Assembly (NCBI GenBank): GCA_023665475.1
Contig: JAMPEB010000014.1
Coordinates: 1 to 64,000, forward strand
DNA length: 64,000 bases
Direction of reading: 5' to 3'
Origin: Lachnoclostridium sp.
GTDB taxonomy: Bacteria > Bacillota > Clostridia > Lachnospirales > Lachnospiraceae
Numbering within the stretch: position 1 is the stretch's first letter; the number at the start of each line of letters is the position of its first letter. The notes below the pieces were generated by a model. The model was not told the DNA's origin, searched no databases, and saw nothing but the letters and a program-made list of their open reading frames with translations. The translations under genes and the position numbers were made by a program. Shown here one piece after another: positions 34,985 to 43,323 of this stretch.

Positions 34985-35290
34985 ATGGTAAAGAAAAGTT
35001 TGATATGTGCATTAGCGCTTGGTGCCATGCTTACTATGTGCGCATGCGGCATGACGGGTAATATCAATAGTGTATCTGTTGATCAAACATCAGGTATCGT
35101 TAATGAGGATGCGCTCAGACTGAGGGAAGAGCCATCTGCAGACGCAAAGGTGGTTGCCCTGTTGCAAAAAGAGCAGGAGGTAAGTATTGTGGCGGAGCAG
35201 AACGGATTTTATCAGGTGTCTCTTCAAGCTGCGGAAGAGGATGAAATTTTGGGCGGTTATGTAAAAAAAGAATATATAGATGCCAAATAA
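34985..35290 (+). CDS. small SH3-like (SH3b) lipoprotein
   Basis: This 101-aa exported lipoprotein has a signal peptide ending at CAC (Cys21). A single bacterial SH3-type domain follows: GIVNEDALRLREEPSADAKVV, split at residues 38-58, then VSIVAEQNGFYQVSL and GGYVKKEYI. Such domains bind cell-wall peptides or act as protein-interaction modules. It has its own promoter and terminator, so it is monocistronic. The partner is unknown. Confidence 0.78.
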   Translation: MVKKSLICALALGAMLTMCACGMTGNINSVSVDQTSGIVNEDALRLREEPSADAKVVALLQKEQEVSIVAEQNGFYQVSLQAAEEDEILGGYVKKEYIDAK

Positions 35291-35358
35291 GTAAAGTTCT
35301 CAAAAGGAATAGCGGACGCTGGCATACAGCGCCAATGACTTGACTTATCATGGAGTGC

Positions 35359-35392
35359 GGGTATATCTTATATGTAAGGTATACCCCTTTTT
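35359..35392 (+). terminator. terminator of the SH3 lipoprotein gene
   Basis: GGGTATA / TATACCC with extra inner pairs (TCTT with AAGG) is followed by CTTTTT. Confidence 0.75.
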
Positions 35393-35431
35393 AATATCCG
35401 GGCAAATTTCATATTTCATTTTCGGAACAGA

Positions 35432-35442
35432 TATGGTATAAT
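35432..35442 (+). promoter_or_regulatory. extended -10 promoter of the aldolase gene
   Basis: TATGGTATAAT is a perfect extended -10, and the -35 region is weak. It lies 39 nt before the start codon, as expected for a strongly expressed glycolytic gene. Confidence 0.6.
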
Positions 35443-35480
35443 TATAAATCAATAAATTAAATAAATGGAGGAATGAAACA

Positions 35481-36344
35481 ATGTTAGTATCCGCAACAGA
35501 AATGCTGAAAAAAGCAAAAGCAGGTCATTATGCAGTCGGACAGTTTAACATTAACAATCTTGAGTGGACAAAATCCATTCTCCTTACTGCAAAAGAGCTT
35601 AAGTCCCCTGTTATTCTGGGCGTATCCGAAGGCGCCGGCAAGTACATGGGCGGCTATCATGCGGTAGTGGGTATGGTAAACGGTCTTTTGAAGGATTTGG
35701 ATATTGATGTTCCTGTGGCACTGCATTTGGACCACGGCAGTTTTGAAGGCTGCTATAAGTGTATTGAGGCAGGCTTCTCATCCATTATGTTTGACGGTTC
35801 CCATTATCCCATTGATGAGAATGTACAGAAGACTACCGAATTGGTAAAGGCCGCTCATGGCAAGGGTTTGTCCATTGAGGCTGAAGTCGGCTCCATCGGC
35901 GGTGAAGAAGACGGCGTTGTCGGCATGGGCGAGTGCGCAGACCCCAAGGAGTGCAAGGCGATTGCCGATTTGGGCGTAGATTTTCTGGCAGCAGGCATCG
36001 GCAATATCCATGGCAAATATCCTGCAAATTGGAAGGGACTCAGCTTTGAGACTCTGGATGCCGTTCAGCAGTTGACGGGAGAGCTCCCTCTGGTGCTTCA
36101 CGGCGGCACGGGCATTCCCGCAGACATGATTAAGAAAGCAATTTCCCTGGGCGTGGCAAAGATTAATGTAAATACCGAGTGCCAGCTTTCCTTTGCAGAA
36201 GCTACCCGCAAGTACATAGAGGCAGGCAAGGATTTGGAAGGAAAGGGCTTTGACCCCCGCAAGCTTCTGGCTCCCGGCGCAGAAGCCATCAAGGCTACCG
36301 TAAAAGAGAAGATGGAACTTTTCGGTTCCGTGGGCAAGGCGTAA
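35481..36344 (+). CDS. fba: class II fructose-1,6-bisphosphate aldolase
   Basis: This 287-aa zinc enzyme of glycolysis and gluconeogenesis has zinc ligands in ALHLDHGSFE (His near 82 and 85), then EAEVGSIGGEEDG near 137 and VLHGGTGIP near 207, with the phosphate loop INVNTECQ. It opens ATEMLKKAKAGHYAVGQFNINN, as in GatY/FbaA-type aldolases. ATGGAGG lies upstream of the ATG. It is monocistronic, flanked by its own promoter and terminator. A tagatose-bisphosphate aldolase role cannot be excluded from sequence alone. Confidence 0.94.
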   Translation: MLVSATEMLKKAKAGHYAVGQFNINNLEWTKSILLTAKELKSPVILGVSEGAGKYMGGYHAVVGMVNGLLKDLDIDVPVALHLDHGSFEGCYKCIEAGFSSIMFDGSHYPIDENVQKTTELVKAAHGKGLSIEAEVGSIGGEEDGVVGMGECADPKECKAIADLGVDFLAAGIGNIHGKYPANWKGLSFETLDAVQQLTGELPLVLHGGTGIPADMIKKAISLGVAKINVNTECQLSFAEATRKYIEAGKDLEGKGFDPRKLLAPGAEAIKATVKEKMELFGSVGKA

Positions 36345-36388
36345 AAGCCAAAACTTCATAATTGAAAGATTTCCCCTGAAAAGGGAGG

Positions 36389-36420
36389 ATGCCAAGGGAT
36401 TCGGTCCCTTGGCATTTATT
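36389..36420 (+). terminator. terminator of fba
   Basis: A perfect 11-bp stem, ATGCCAAGGGA / TCCCTTGGCAT, has a TTCGG loop and is followed by TTATT. Confidence 0.8.
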
Positions 36421-36558
36421 ATGAAAAAGTTATTCAATGTAGCTTATAAAAGCTTATAGAGGATTATCGTTTTTATATTCTAAGTATATGAAACAGAAAT
36501 GTCTAAAACATGATGCACAATTTAAAAAAATTTTAAAGATTTGTGAACAAAATATGAA

Positions 36559-36584
36559 CGGAGCGATGCATCAGCATCGCTCCG
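36559..36584 (-). terminator. hairpin at the end of the cyclophilin gene
   Basis: CGGAGCGATGC / GCATCGCTCCG is an 11-bp stem overlapping the stop codon of the - strand cyclophilin gene. The U tract on that strand is weak (TTCATATTTTG). Confidence 0.6.
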
Positions 36585-37092
36585 GTTCTGGATATTCTAC
36601 CCCGAAACAGTCTACAGTCACACTTTTCATTACCTGTTTTTCTAAAGGTCTGTCAGAATAATCGGTAGCGGTTTCGGCAATACGGTTTACCGCATCCATA
36701 CCTTCAATCACTTTCCCGAACGCCGCATAGCCTCCGTCCAGATGGGGTGCGTTTTTGTGCATGATAAAGAATTGGGAGCCGGCGGAATCGGGATGGCCGG
36801 ACCTTGCCATGGACAGCACGCCTTCCGTATGCTTTAAATCATTGGACACGCCGTTTTGTGCAAATTCTCCCTTGATGCTGTAGCCGGGACCGCCCATGCC
36901 GGTGCCTTCCGGACAGCCGCCCTGAATCATAAATCCGCGGATGACTCTGTGAAAAATCAAACCGTCATAAAAGTTTTTATGAATCAGGCTGATGAAATTG
37001 CTTACGGAGACGGGCGCCACATCAGGATAAAGCTCCAGACGGATGATATCTCCGTTTTCCATGGTGATTGTTACAATAGGATTTTGTGCCAT
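36571..37092 (-). CDS. cyclophilin-type peptidyl-prolyl isomerase
   Basis: This 173-aa cytoplasmic enzyme speeds cis-trans isomerisation of Xaa-Pro bonds. Core motifs are present: NFISLIHKNFYDGLIFHRVIRGFMIQGG (split, near 32-59) with the catalytic Arg in FHRV, SMARSGHPDSAGSQFFIMH near 95-113 and YAAFGKVIEGMDAV near 119. It has no signal peptide, so it is intracellular. It is convergent with fba and monocistronic. AAGG lies before the ATG at 37092. Confidence 0.93.
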   Translation of the reverse strand: MAQNPIVTITMENGDIIRLELYPDVAPVSVSNFISLIHKNFYDGLIFHRVIRGFMIQGGCPEGTGMGGPGYSIKGEFAQNGVSNDLKHTEGVLSMARSGHPDSAGSQFFIMHKNAPHLDGGYAAFGKVIEGMDAVNRIAETATDYSDRPLEKQVMKSVTVDCFGVEYPEPERC

Positions 37093-37202
37093 AAGAATAA
37101 CCTGTACCTTTCTTGTTATGTGATTTATAATATGAAATAAATGAAAACATTAATATTGTAGCGGAAAATGCCGAAAAGGTAAAGAGGTGGAGAAAGGTTT
37201 CC

Positions 37203-38060
37203 ATGTATTATTTGCAAAAAGCAGAGGTCATCTTAGAGGAAAAAGAATATGCGGAGAGGTTTTTGACCGTGTTTGATGTTTTAAAAGCGCAGGATCTGAA
37301 GGCGGATATTTGCGAAACGGATGTTGTGAAGGAGGCGGAAAATGCGGGAACGGCGCAGGGAACGATTCTCATTACCGACAGCGTTTCCGCAGTCCGAAAA
37401 GCCGTGAAAGCAGGCAGGGCGGTGCTGGTATTTTTACATGGCAAAAACAGAAAACAGAATTTTGCGGGAGTGCGCTACGCTTTTGAAAACCCGGAGGATT
37501 TGGACAGAGAGTATCTGGAACAGGTGTACCGCCGCCATGCGGGACTGCCGTGGGATATTCTGGATACGGAGAGATGTCATTTGAGGGAAACGACAGAGGC
37601 GGATGTGGAGGATTTTTACCGCATTTATGCGGAACCTTCCGTCACGGCATATATGGAGGACTTATACAGTGACCCGGAGCAGGAGAGGGAATATACCCGC
37701 AAATATATTGAAAATGTCTATGGCTTTTATGGATTTGGCGTGTGGACGGTGGTAAAGAAAGACACGGGAGAAGTCATCGGCAGGGCCGGACTTTCTTATA
37801 GGGAAGGATTTGATGAACCGGAGCTGGGCTTTGTTATCGGCGTGCCCTGGCAGAGGAAGGGTTATGCTCTGGAAGTGTGCCGGGCGGTGCTTAGGTACGG
37901 CAGGGAGCATCTGGGGCTGGGAACCATACAGGCTTTGGTGGAAGTAGGAAATCAGGTGTCCCTGCATTTGTGCAAAAAGCTGGGAATGACTGTGGCAGGG
38001 ACGGTAATTGTGCAAAAGAAACAATATGTAAAGCTGATTTTTGATGAATTATTTGTATAG
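37203..38060 (+). CDS. GNAT N-acetyltransferase with degenerate N-terminal domain
   Basis: In this 285-aa protein, residues from about 120 to the end form a GNAT acetyltransferase of the RimJ/RimL type (RCHLRETTEADVEDFYRIYAEP, split; IGRAGLSYRE; the acetyl-CoA loop VPWQRKGYALEVCRAVLRY near 219). Residues 1-110 alternate beta and alpha (TILITDSVSAVRKAVKAGR, VLVFLHG) like a Rossmann or HAD-like domain, but catalytic acidic motifs are missing. It probably acetylates a protein N-terminus or small amine; the substrate is unknown. GTGGAGAAAGG precedes the ATG. Confidence 0.82.
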   Translation: MYYLQKAEVILEEKEYAERFLTVFDVLKAQDLKADICETDVVKEAENAGTAQGTILITDSVSAVRKAVKAGRAVLVFLHGKNRKQNFAGVRYAFENPEDLDREYLEQVYRRHAGLPWDILDTERCHLRETTEADVEDFYRIYAEPSVTAYMEDLYSDPEQEREYTRKYIENVYGFYGFGVWTVVKKDTGEVIGRAGLSYREGFDEPELGFVIGVPWQRKGYALEVCRAVLRYGREHLGLGTIQALVEVGNQVSLHLCKKLGMTVAGTVIVQKKQYVKLIFDELFV

Positions 38061-38076
38061 GGATTCATTTTCCCTA

Positions 38077-38105
38077 TTGGCAGAAATTGGTTCTTTTGTT
38101 ATAAT
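38077..38105 (+). promoter_or_regulatory. promoter of the FecR-cyclase-HD-GYP gene set
   Basis: TTGGCA (38077-38082), a 17-nt spacer and a perfect TATAAT (38100-38105) lie 80 nt before the start of the FecR-like gene. Confidence 0.7.
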
Positions 38106-38184
38106 AAAAATTGGGAAATTAGACGAACCCGTGAATGGTATTATTGTCGGGAAAGTCTGCGTAACAAAGAGAGGAGTGTGTACT

Positions 38185-39882
38185 ATGGGAAAAACAATGG
38201 GGCATAAAAAACTAATCATTGCCCTGGCGGTGTCAGCAGCCCTGCTTGTGGGCGTTGTGGCATGTGTTATGGCTTTTGGGAACAGGAAACAATCATACCG
38301 TTCCATCAAAATCGTGGAGATGGAAGGAAAGGTTGCCATAGACAGAGAGGGTATGGCAAGCTTGGATGCATCGGTGAATATGAATCTGGTGTCGGGGGAT
38401 TATGTGACTACACAGCAGGATTCTTATGTAGTGTTACGGTTGGATGCGGACAAGTATGTGATGCTGGGAGAAGGCGGCGCCATGAAAGTGATTGCCGAGG
38501 GAGATGAAAACAGCGGTAGGACTTCCATAGAGCTGGCTTCCGGCAGTGTGTTGAATGAAATCCAGAACCCTCTGGGACAGAATGCTACCTTTGATATCGT
38601 TACGCCGAATGCGACCATGTCCGTGAGGGGCACCGTGTTTGAGGTGCGTAAAAATGCCGACGGCACTATGGGTGTGTTGGTTTACGACGGTAAGGTAGCC
38701 GTAGGATTGGACGGAAAAGAACCGGTTTTGTATCAGGCCGGAGAATATACAGAATTTACCGGCGGAGATGCTCCTGAATTTTTGACGGAAAAGGGAACCA
38801 TTACCGAGGCGCAGATGAGTGAAGAGGTATTGGAGCGTTTACAGAAAATACAGGAGCAGGGCAGGGATTTGAATTTGGATGTGCTGCGGACATCTTCGGA
38901 CGCAAACACCCTGCAGGCATCCGCAAAGAATGAAAGTGAGCAGAGCAAAGCGCAGGAAGAGGCATCGCGCAAGGAAGAGATAGCGCAGCAGAAAGAGCAG
39001 GAAGAAGTAACGCAGCAGAAAGAACAGGAAGCAACACAGCCCAAGGAAGAAATAGCGCAACAGAAAGAACAGGAATCCGTACAGAAACAGAAAGAAGAGG
39101 CGGCGCAGAAGAAAGAAACCGCACAGAAACAGGAATCTGTGACGAAACCGCAGGAAACGGTTCAGACACCGATATCGGAACAGACTCAGGCACCGGCGGA
39201 AGAACCAGATATAGATGTAGATGACGACGACGATGACGAGGATTCTGAAGTGAATCCTGTGCAACCGACGCCTGTAGAACCGGAGAAGCCGACGCCTGTA
39301 GAGCCGGAGAAGCCGGCGCCTGCAGAACCGGAGAAGCCGACGCCTGCAGAGCCTGAGAAACCGACGCCCGCAGAACCGGAGAAGCCGACGCCTGTAGAGC
39401 CTGAGAAACCGACACCGGAAGAGCCTGAGAAGCCGACACCGGAAGAACCCGAGAAACCCGAGCCGGAACAGGGAAAGGTGATATATCTGCTTCCTTGTAT
39501 CGTATTGAGCAGTGAGGGAGAAGACGGCGAGAGATATACTGACCTTAAGGATGTGGAGCCCGTTGTTTATATGGAGAAAACCGTTGAAGAAGCGGACCGG
39601 CCGTGGTTGCCTATCAGTGTAGAGGAAACCGCAGATTATCGGGGAGATATCGGCGGCGCAACGCACTATCAGATTATCGGCTGGTGTACGGAAGACGGAA
39701 CAGAGTGGAATTTTAGCAAGGATGCCCTGCAGGAGGATGTGGCGATATATCCTATTTGGCATAATAACGGAAAGTTTTATTATCCTGTGATTTATGAAGA
39801 TCCGGATACAGGCAAAACCTATTGCAACAGTATCGAAAAGGGTTCCCTTCCCAGAGTAAACGGTACGGTAATCGGTCAATAA
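38185..39882 (+). CDS. FecR-domain anchored protein with Pro/Glu repeats and a C-terminal InlB-type repeat
   Basis: This 565-aa protein is anchored by one membrane helix (about 11-31). A FecR-like domain follows: VEMEGKVAIDREG, VLRLDADKYVMLGEGGAMKV, TPNATMSVRGTVFEV (about 45-185). Next come a Gln/Glu/Lys coiled-coil stretch (about 255-335), an Asp run near 345, and about nine copies of an 8-residue PTPxEPEK repeat (about 360-430). The C-terminal domain has IIGWCTEDGTEWNFS and IYPIWHNNGKF, like InlB B-repeats. The start is ATG 38185, with GAGGAG 8 nt upstream. It probably spans the wall, with the stalk holding the last domain outward, and is likely a partner of the cyclase that follows. Confidence 0.8.
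   Translation: MGKTMGHKKLIIALAVSAALLVGVVACVMAFGNRKQSYRSIKIVEMEGKVAIDREGMASLDASVNMNLVSGDYVTTQQDSYVVLRLDADKYVMLGEGGAMKVIAEGDENSGRTSIELASGSVLNEIQNPLGQNATFDIVTPNATMSVRGTVFEVRKNADGTMGVLVYDGKVAVGLDGKEPVLYQAGEYTEFTGGDAPEFLTEKGTITEAQMSEEVLERLQKIQEQGRDLNLDVLRTSSDANTLQASAKNESEQSKAQEEASRKEEIAQQKEQEEVTQQKEQEATQPKEEIAQQKEQESVQKQKEEAAQKKETAQKQESVTKPQETVQTPISEQTQAPAEEPDIDVDDDDDDEDSEVNPVQPTPVEPEKPTPVEPEKPAPAEPEKPTPAEPEKPTPAEPEKPTPVEPEKPTPEEPEKPTPEEPEKPEPEQGKVIYLLPCIVLSSEGEDGERYTDLKDVEPVVYMEKTVEEADRPWLPISVEETADYRGDIGGATHYQIIGWCTEDGTEWNFSKDALQEDVAIYPIWHNNGKFYYPVIYEDPDTGKTYCNSIEKGSLPRVNGTVIGQ
39272..39470 (+). repeat. 24-bp coding repeat (PEKPTPxE)
   Basis: About nine imperfect 24-bp units, based on CCGACGCCTGTAGAACCGGA, encode the Pro/Glu stalk of the FecR-like protein. 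Third positions vary between units, as expected for an aged coding repeat. Confidence 0.85.
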
Positions 39883-39942
39883 TCAAAGCATGAGCGAAGA
39901 CGGATGAAACCAAAGATATTATTTTGAAATACAGGGTGTGGC

Positions 39943-41742
39943 ATGAAGCAGAATAATTTAAATCAAAAAGCAAGACTGGCGCTGTTAGCAGCGCTGTCTG
40001 CTTTCTTGGCAGGGATATTGGCTTTTATAGAACCCTTCGGCAGCGCAGAATATTTATTGACGGACAGTTTGCTGATTTCCGAGAAGCCGGTAGATAATCG
40101 GATTAAGATTATCGGAATTGACGAGGCAACCTTACAGGAATACGGACCGTTTTCCGGCTGGAGCAGGCAGCAGGCGGCGGATTTGCTGAATGCTTTTGAC
40201 CCGGATTGTCCTCCTGCGGTGATTGCTTTCGATATTAATTATTTCGGAAATCACCCCACGGATTCTGAAGGTGATAATGCCTTGGTGGAAGCCGTGAAAA
40301 ATTATGACCATGTGGTGATGGCATCCTATCTGCAATATGGGGAAAAGCTGGAGCAGCAGCCTGACGGCGGCTGGCATATGAATACAATGTACCTAAGTCA
40401 GGTGGAAAAACCTTATGAGGCATTGAACGCTGTCTGTGAGAACGGCTTTACCAATACCGTGCAGGATACGGATAATTATGTGCGCCGGGCTTTACTGTCC
40501 GCTGATTGGGAAGGGGAAACGACTTACAGTTTTGCCTATGCCGCTTACCGAAGCTATATGGAGTGGGCCGGGCAGGAGGCGCAGATTCCCAAGACGGATA
40601 ATCAAGGCATTTATGGGTTTGACTATACTGCGGAGCCGGGAATGTATGAGGTATATTCTTACGCAGATGTGGTGGCGGGCAAATATGATGCAAGAATCTT
40701 TCAGGATAGTATTGTGCTGGTAGGAGCTTATGCATCCGGCATGATGGATCAATATATGGTGCCGATTGCGCACGGAACGGTAATGAACGGGGTAGAAGGG
40801 CAGGCAAATCATATTAACGCCCTTTTGGACGGAAGAACTTACAGACTGATGCCGCGTTGGTGTAGCGCATTATTGGCGGCAGCTATAGTGGGCGTTTATG
40901 TATGCTGTGTCTCCAACAGGCGTTTTTGGATAGGTATGGCAGGAGGACTCGGCTTTGAACTTGCCATCCTTGGCGCAGCAAAGATTTTGTATGCCCAGGG
41001 GATTTATTGGAAAATTTTAATGCCCTGTCTGGGTGTGCTCGTGGCGGCTTTGGCAAAAGTGGTGACGGGATATCTGACAGAGCGCTTCCGCAGAAGAAAA
41101 ATACTGAATGTCTTTAGAACCTACATGGCGCCACAGGTGGTTGAAGAGCTGAGTAAAAACAAGAATTTCCAAATAGAACTTGGGGGAAGCAACAGAGAAA
41201 TAGCGGTGCTTTTTGTGGATATCAGAGGATTCACTTCCCTGTCCGAGCGGCTTTCTCCGGGGGAAATCGTAGGAATCTTAAACCGTTATCTGGGACAGGT
41301 GACAGAAGCCATCTTTCACAATGAGGGTACTTTGGACAAGTTTATCGGAGACGCCGTAATGGCCGTATATAATGCGCCTTTGGATGTGGAGGATTATCAG
41401 ATAAAGGCGGTGCAGACGGGGATTGACATTGTACATGCGGTAGAAGCCCTGAATGACGGTTTGAAGAAAGACTTTAATGTGGAGATTGCCTGCGGCGTAG
41501 GCATTCACTGCGGCAGGGCCGTTGTGGGAAATATCGGCTGTGATTACCGTATGGATTACACTGCCATAGGAGACACCGTAAACAGTGCGGAGCGGTTGGA
41601 GAGCATTGCCGGGAAGGGGCAGGTGCTTATCAGCGAAGAATTATATGAATGCGTAAAACAGCATTTTCGCGCAGAATTTATAGGCGAGCAGAGCCTGAAA
41701 GGCAAACAGGACAAAATAAAGGTCTTTTCCGTGAAACTCTAA
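39943..41742 (+). CDS. CHASE2-domain adenylate/guanylate cyclase
   Basis: This 599-aa membrane protein has an N-terminal helix (about 11-30), an extracytoplasmic CHASE2 domain (VDNRIKIIGIDEATLQEYGP near 44, VLVGAYASGMMDQYMVPIA near 251), two or three helices (about 300-375), and a class III cyclase domain. Catalytic residues are intact: metal Asp in VLFVDIRGFTS and GDAVMAVYN, LDKFIGD, and DYTAIGDTVNSAERLE, whose Lys/Asp pair favours ATP over GTP. It should make cAMP, though cGMP cannot be ruled out. It follows the FecR-like gene by 60 nt. FecR-CHASE2 cyclase pairing is seen in other bacteria. Confidence 0.9.
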   Translation: MKQNNLNQKARLALLAALSAFLAGILAFIEPFGSAEYLLTDSLLISEKPVDNRIKIIGIDEATLQEYGPFSGWSRQQAADLLNAFDPDCPPAVIAFDINYFGNHPTDSEGDNALVEAVKNYDHVVMASYLQYGEKLEQQPDGGWHMNTMYLSQVEKPYEALNAVCENGFTNTVQDTDNYVRRALLSADWEGETTYSFAYAAYRSYMEWAGQEAQIPKTDNQGIYGFDYTAEPGMYEVYSYADVVAGKYDARIFQDSIVLVGAYASGMMDQYMVPIAHGTVMNGVEGQANHINALLDGRTYRLMPRWCSALLAAAIVGVYVCCVSNRRFWIGMAGGLGFELAILGAAKILYAQGIYWKILMPCLGVLVAALAKVVTGYLTERFRRRKILNVFRTYMAPQVVEELSKNKNFQIELGGSNREIAVLFVDIRGFTSLSERLSPGEIVGILNRYLGQVTEAIFHNEGTLDKFIGDAVMAVYNAPLDVEDYQIKAVQTGIDIVHAVEALNDGLKKDFNVEIACGVGIHCGRAVVGNIGCDYRMDYTAIGDTVNSAERLESIAGKGQVLISEELYECVKQHFRAEFIGEQSLKGKQDKIKVFSVKL

Positions 41743-41770
41743 GTCTCACGCTACTATTTGTGCTGTTAAC

Positions 41771-41796
41771 CGAAGGGCGGCGGAATGGAGATTAGT
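41771..41796 (+). promoter_or_regulatory. GGCGGCGGAATGGAGATT ribosome-binding context
   Basis: GGGCGGCGGAATGGAGATTAGT precedes the ATG at 41797 and nearly matches the trmB start region (13132-13152). GGAG (41787-41790) lies six bases from the ATG, which sets the start there and not at the in-frame ATG at 41785. Confidence 0.5.
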
Positions 41797-43317
41797 ATGG
41801 AACAGATGCAGGCAGATAAAATATTGGAAACCGGGATTCTTTTGGCAGCAGAGCGCAATTATGATGAACTGTTGTCAAAGATTGTTGATTGTGCCATGGA
41901 TTTGACACAAAGTGACGGAGGCACTCTTTATCTTTATGAAGAGGAGCAACTGAAATTTTGCATTATGAAGAATGCGTCTCTCAAGGTGAACCGGAAAGGT
42001 GTGGACGGAGAGCAGTATCCTCCGGTTGCCATGAATGAGAAAAATGTTTGCGCGTATTCGGCGATTCACAGAAGGCTTTTAAATATTGAGGATGTCTACA
42101 GCTGCGAAGAATTTGATTTCAGCGGTCCCAGAGAATATGATAAGATGACAGGCTACCACACCAAATCCGTGCTGGTGTTCCCTCTGGTAAATCATGAGGG
42201 GAATTTGGTGGGCGTGGTACAGTTGATTAATGCCCAGAATGAGGCAGGGGAAGTGGTGCCTTATAAGAAAGAATATGAGAAAGTATTAAAATCATTGGGC
42301 TCACAGGCGGCGGTGGCAGTTTCCAACATGAGATATGTTCAGGAAATGGAACAGCTTATGTTTTCTATTACCCAAGTGTTTACGGATGCTATCGATACCC
42401 GCATTCCCTACAATTATTTTCATTCGAGGAATGTGTATCTTTATGTTAAAATGATGGCGAACCACATGAATAAAAAATATTGGGAAGGGAAGTGCAAATA
42501 TTTCTTTACCGCTGCGGAGCAGAATGAGTTGGAAATGTCGGCATTAATGCATGATATCGGGAAAATGGTGATTCCCAATGAAATCATCAATAAAACCACC
42601 CGTCTGGATACAAGGATTTCGCTGGTGCTGGAGCGGTTTGACCATTTGAGCGCTTTAAGCCGCATCGACTGTCTGGAGGGAAGAATCGGTCAGGAAGAAT
42701 GGCTTGAGGCAAAGGAACGCTTTGCGGAAGCCAAGAAGAGGGTGGAGGAAATCGATCAAAAGCCCAATCTGGATGAGGATGATATTGTATATATTAACGG
42801 ATTGTCCGCCATGGTCTATACGGATGAAGAGGGCAGACAGATTCCCTATCTGACGCCGGAGGAGACCGAATGCCTGACAGTAAAGCAGGGGAATCTGACG
42901 CCGGAGGAAAGAGGGGTTATCTGTTCCCATGTGACCTATACGGAGAAATATCTTTCCGCCATGAATTTCGGAAAAAGGTATCCCCACATTATCGAATGGG
43001 CAGGAGCGCACCATGAATATTTGGACGGAAGCGGATATCCGAGAGGACTAAAGGGGGATGAGGTTCCTTTTGAGGCGAGAATACTGACCATAGTGGATGT
43101 ATTTGAGGCATTGACCAGCGCTGACAGACCTTATAAAAAATCCATGGATGTAGAGAAAGCATTTTCGGTGCTGGAGGATATGGCGGAACATAATAAAATT
43201 GATAAAGAACTGTTGGGGTTGTTTAAAGAGGCCTTTTTTGAGAACAGGCACAAACTGCACTTATTTGGAAAGGATGGGGAGCCTTTTCAAGCAGACGCAG
43301 GCAGAAACGGAGATTAA
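41797..43317 (+). CDS. GAF and HD-GYP domain phosphodiesterase
   Basis: In this 506-aa cytoplasmic signalling protein, residues of about 15-185 form a GAF domain (SDGGTLYLYEEEQLKF, VLVFPLVNHEGNLVGVVQLIN). The rest is an HD-GYP domain with HDIGK near 247, a roughly 100-residue insertion, then HHEYLDGSGYPRGL near 412 and RILTIVDVFEALTSADRPYKK. HD-GYP proteins hydrolyse c-di-GMP or related cyclic dinucleotides. The GAF domain could bind a cyclic nucleotide, and the upstream cyclase is an obvious candidate source; this link is inferred. Confidence 0.88.
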   Translation: MEQMQADKILETGILLAAERNYDELLSKIVDCAMDLTQSDGGTLYLYEEEQLKFCIMKNASLKVNRKGVDGEQYPPVAMNEKNVCAYSAIHRRLLNIEDVYSCEEFDFSGPREYDKMTGYHTKSVLVFPLVNHEGNLVGVVQLINAQNEAGEVVPYKKEYEKVLKSLGSQAAVAVSNMRYVQEMEQLMFSITQVFTDAIDTRIPYNYFHSRNVYLYVKMMANHMNKKYWEGKCKYFFTAAEQNELEMSALMHDIGKMVIPNEIINKTTRLDTRISLVLERFDHLSALSRIDCLEGRIGQEEWLEAKERFAEAKKRVEEIDQKPNLDEDDIVYINGLSAMVYTDEEGRQIPYLTPEETECLTVKQGNLTPEERGVICSHVTYTEKYLSAMNFGKRYPHIIEWAGAHHEYLDGSGYPRGLKGDEVPFEARILTIVDVFEALTSADRPYKKSMDVEKAFSVLEDMAEHNKIDKELLGLFKEAFFENRHKLHLFGKDGEPFQADAGRNGD

Positions 43318-43323
43318 AAAGAG

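Noticed and set aside
38041..38184. N-terminal extension of the FecR-like frame overlapping the GNAT gene
   Set aside because: It covers the promoter at 38077-38105; the GAGGAG site and membrane helix fit the ATG at 38185.
39272..39470. Regular 24-bp repeats that could suggest a CRISPR array
   Set aside because: The repeats are in frame within a long coding region, have no spacers between them and encode a Pro/Glu stalk.
38839..39879. A 346-codon frame on the - strand opposite the FecR-like gene
   Set aside because: It is an antisense shadow of the Pro/Glu and Gln/Lys repeats, with Arg/Leu low complexity, no ribosome-binding site and no recognisable domain.
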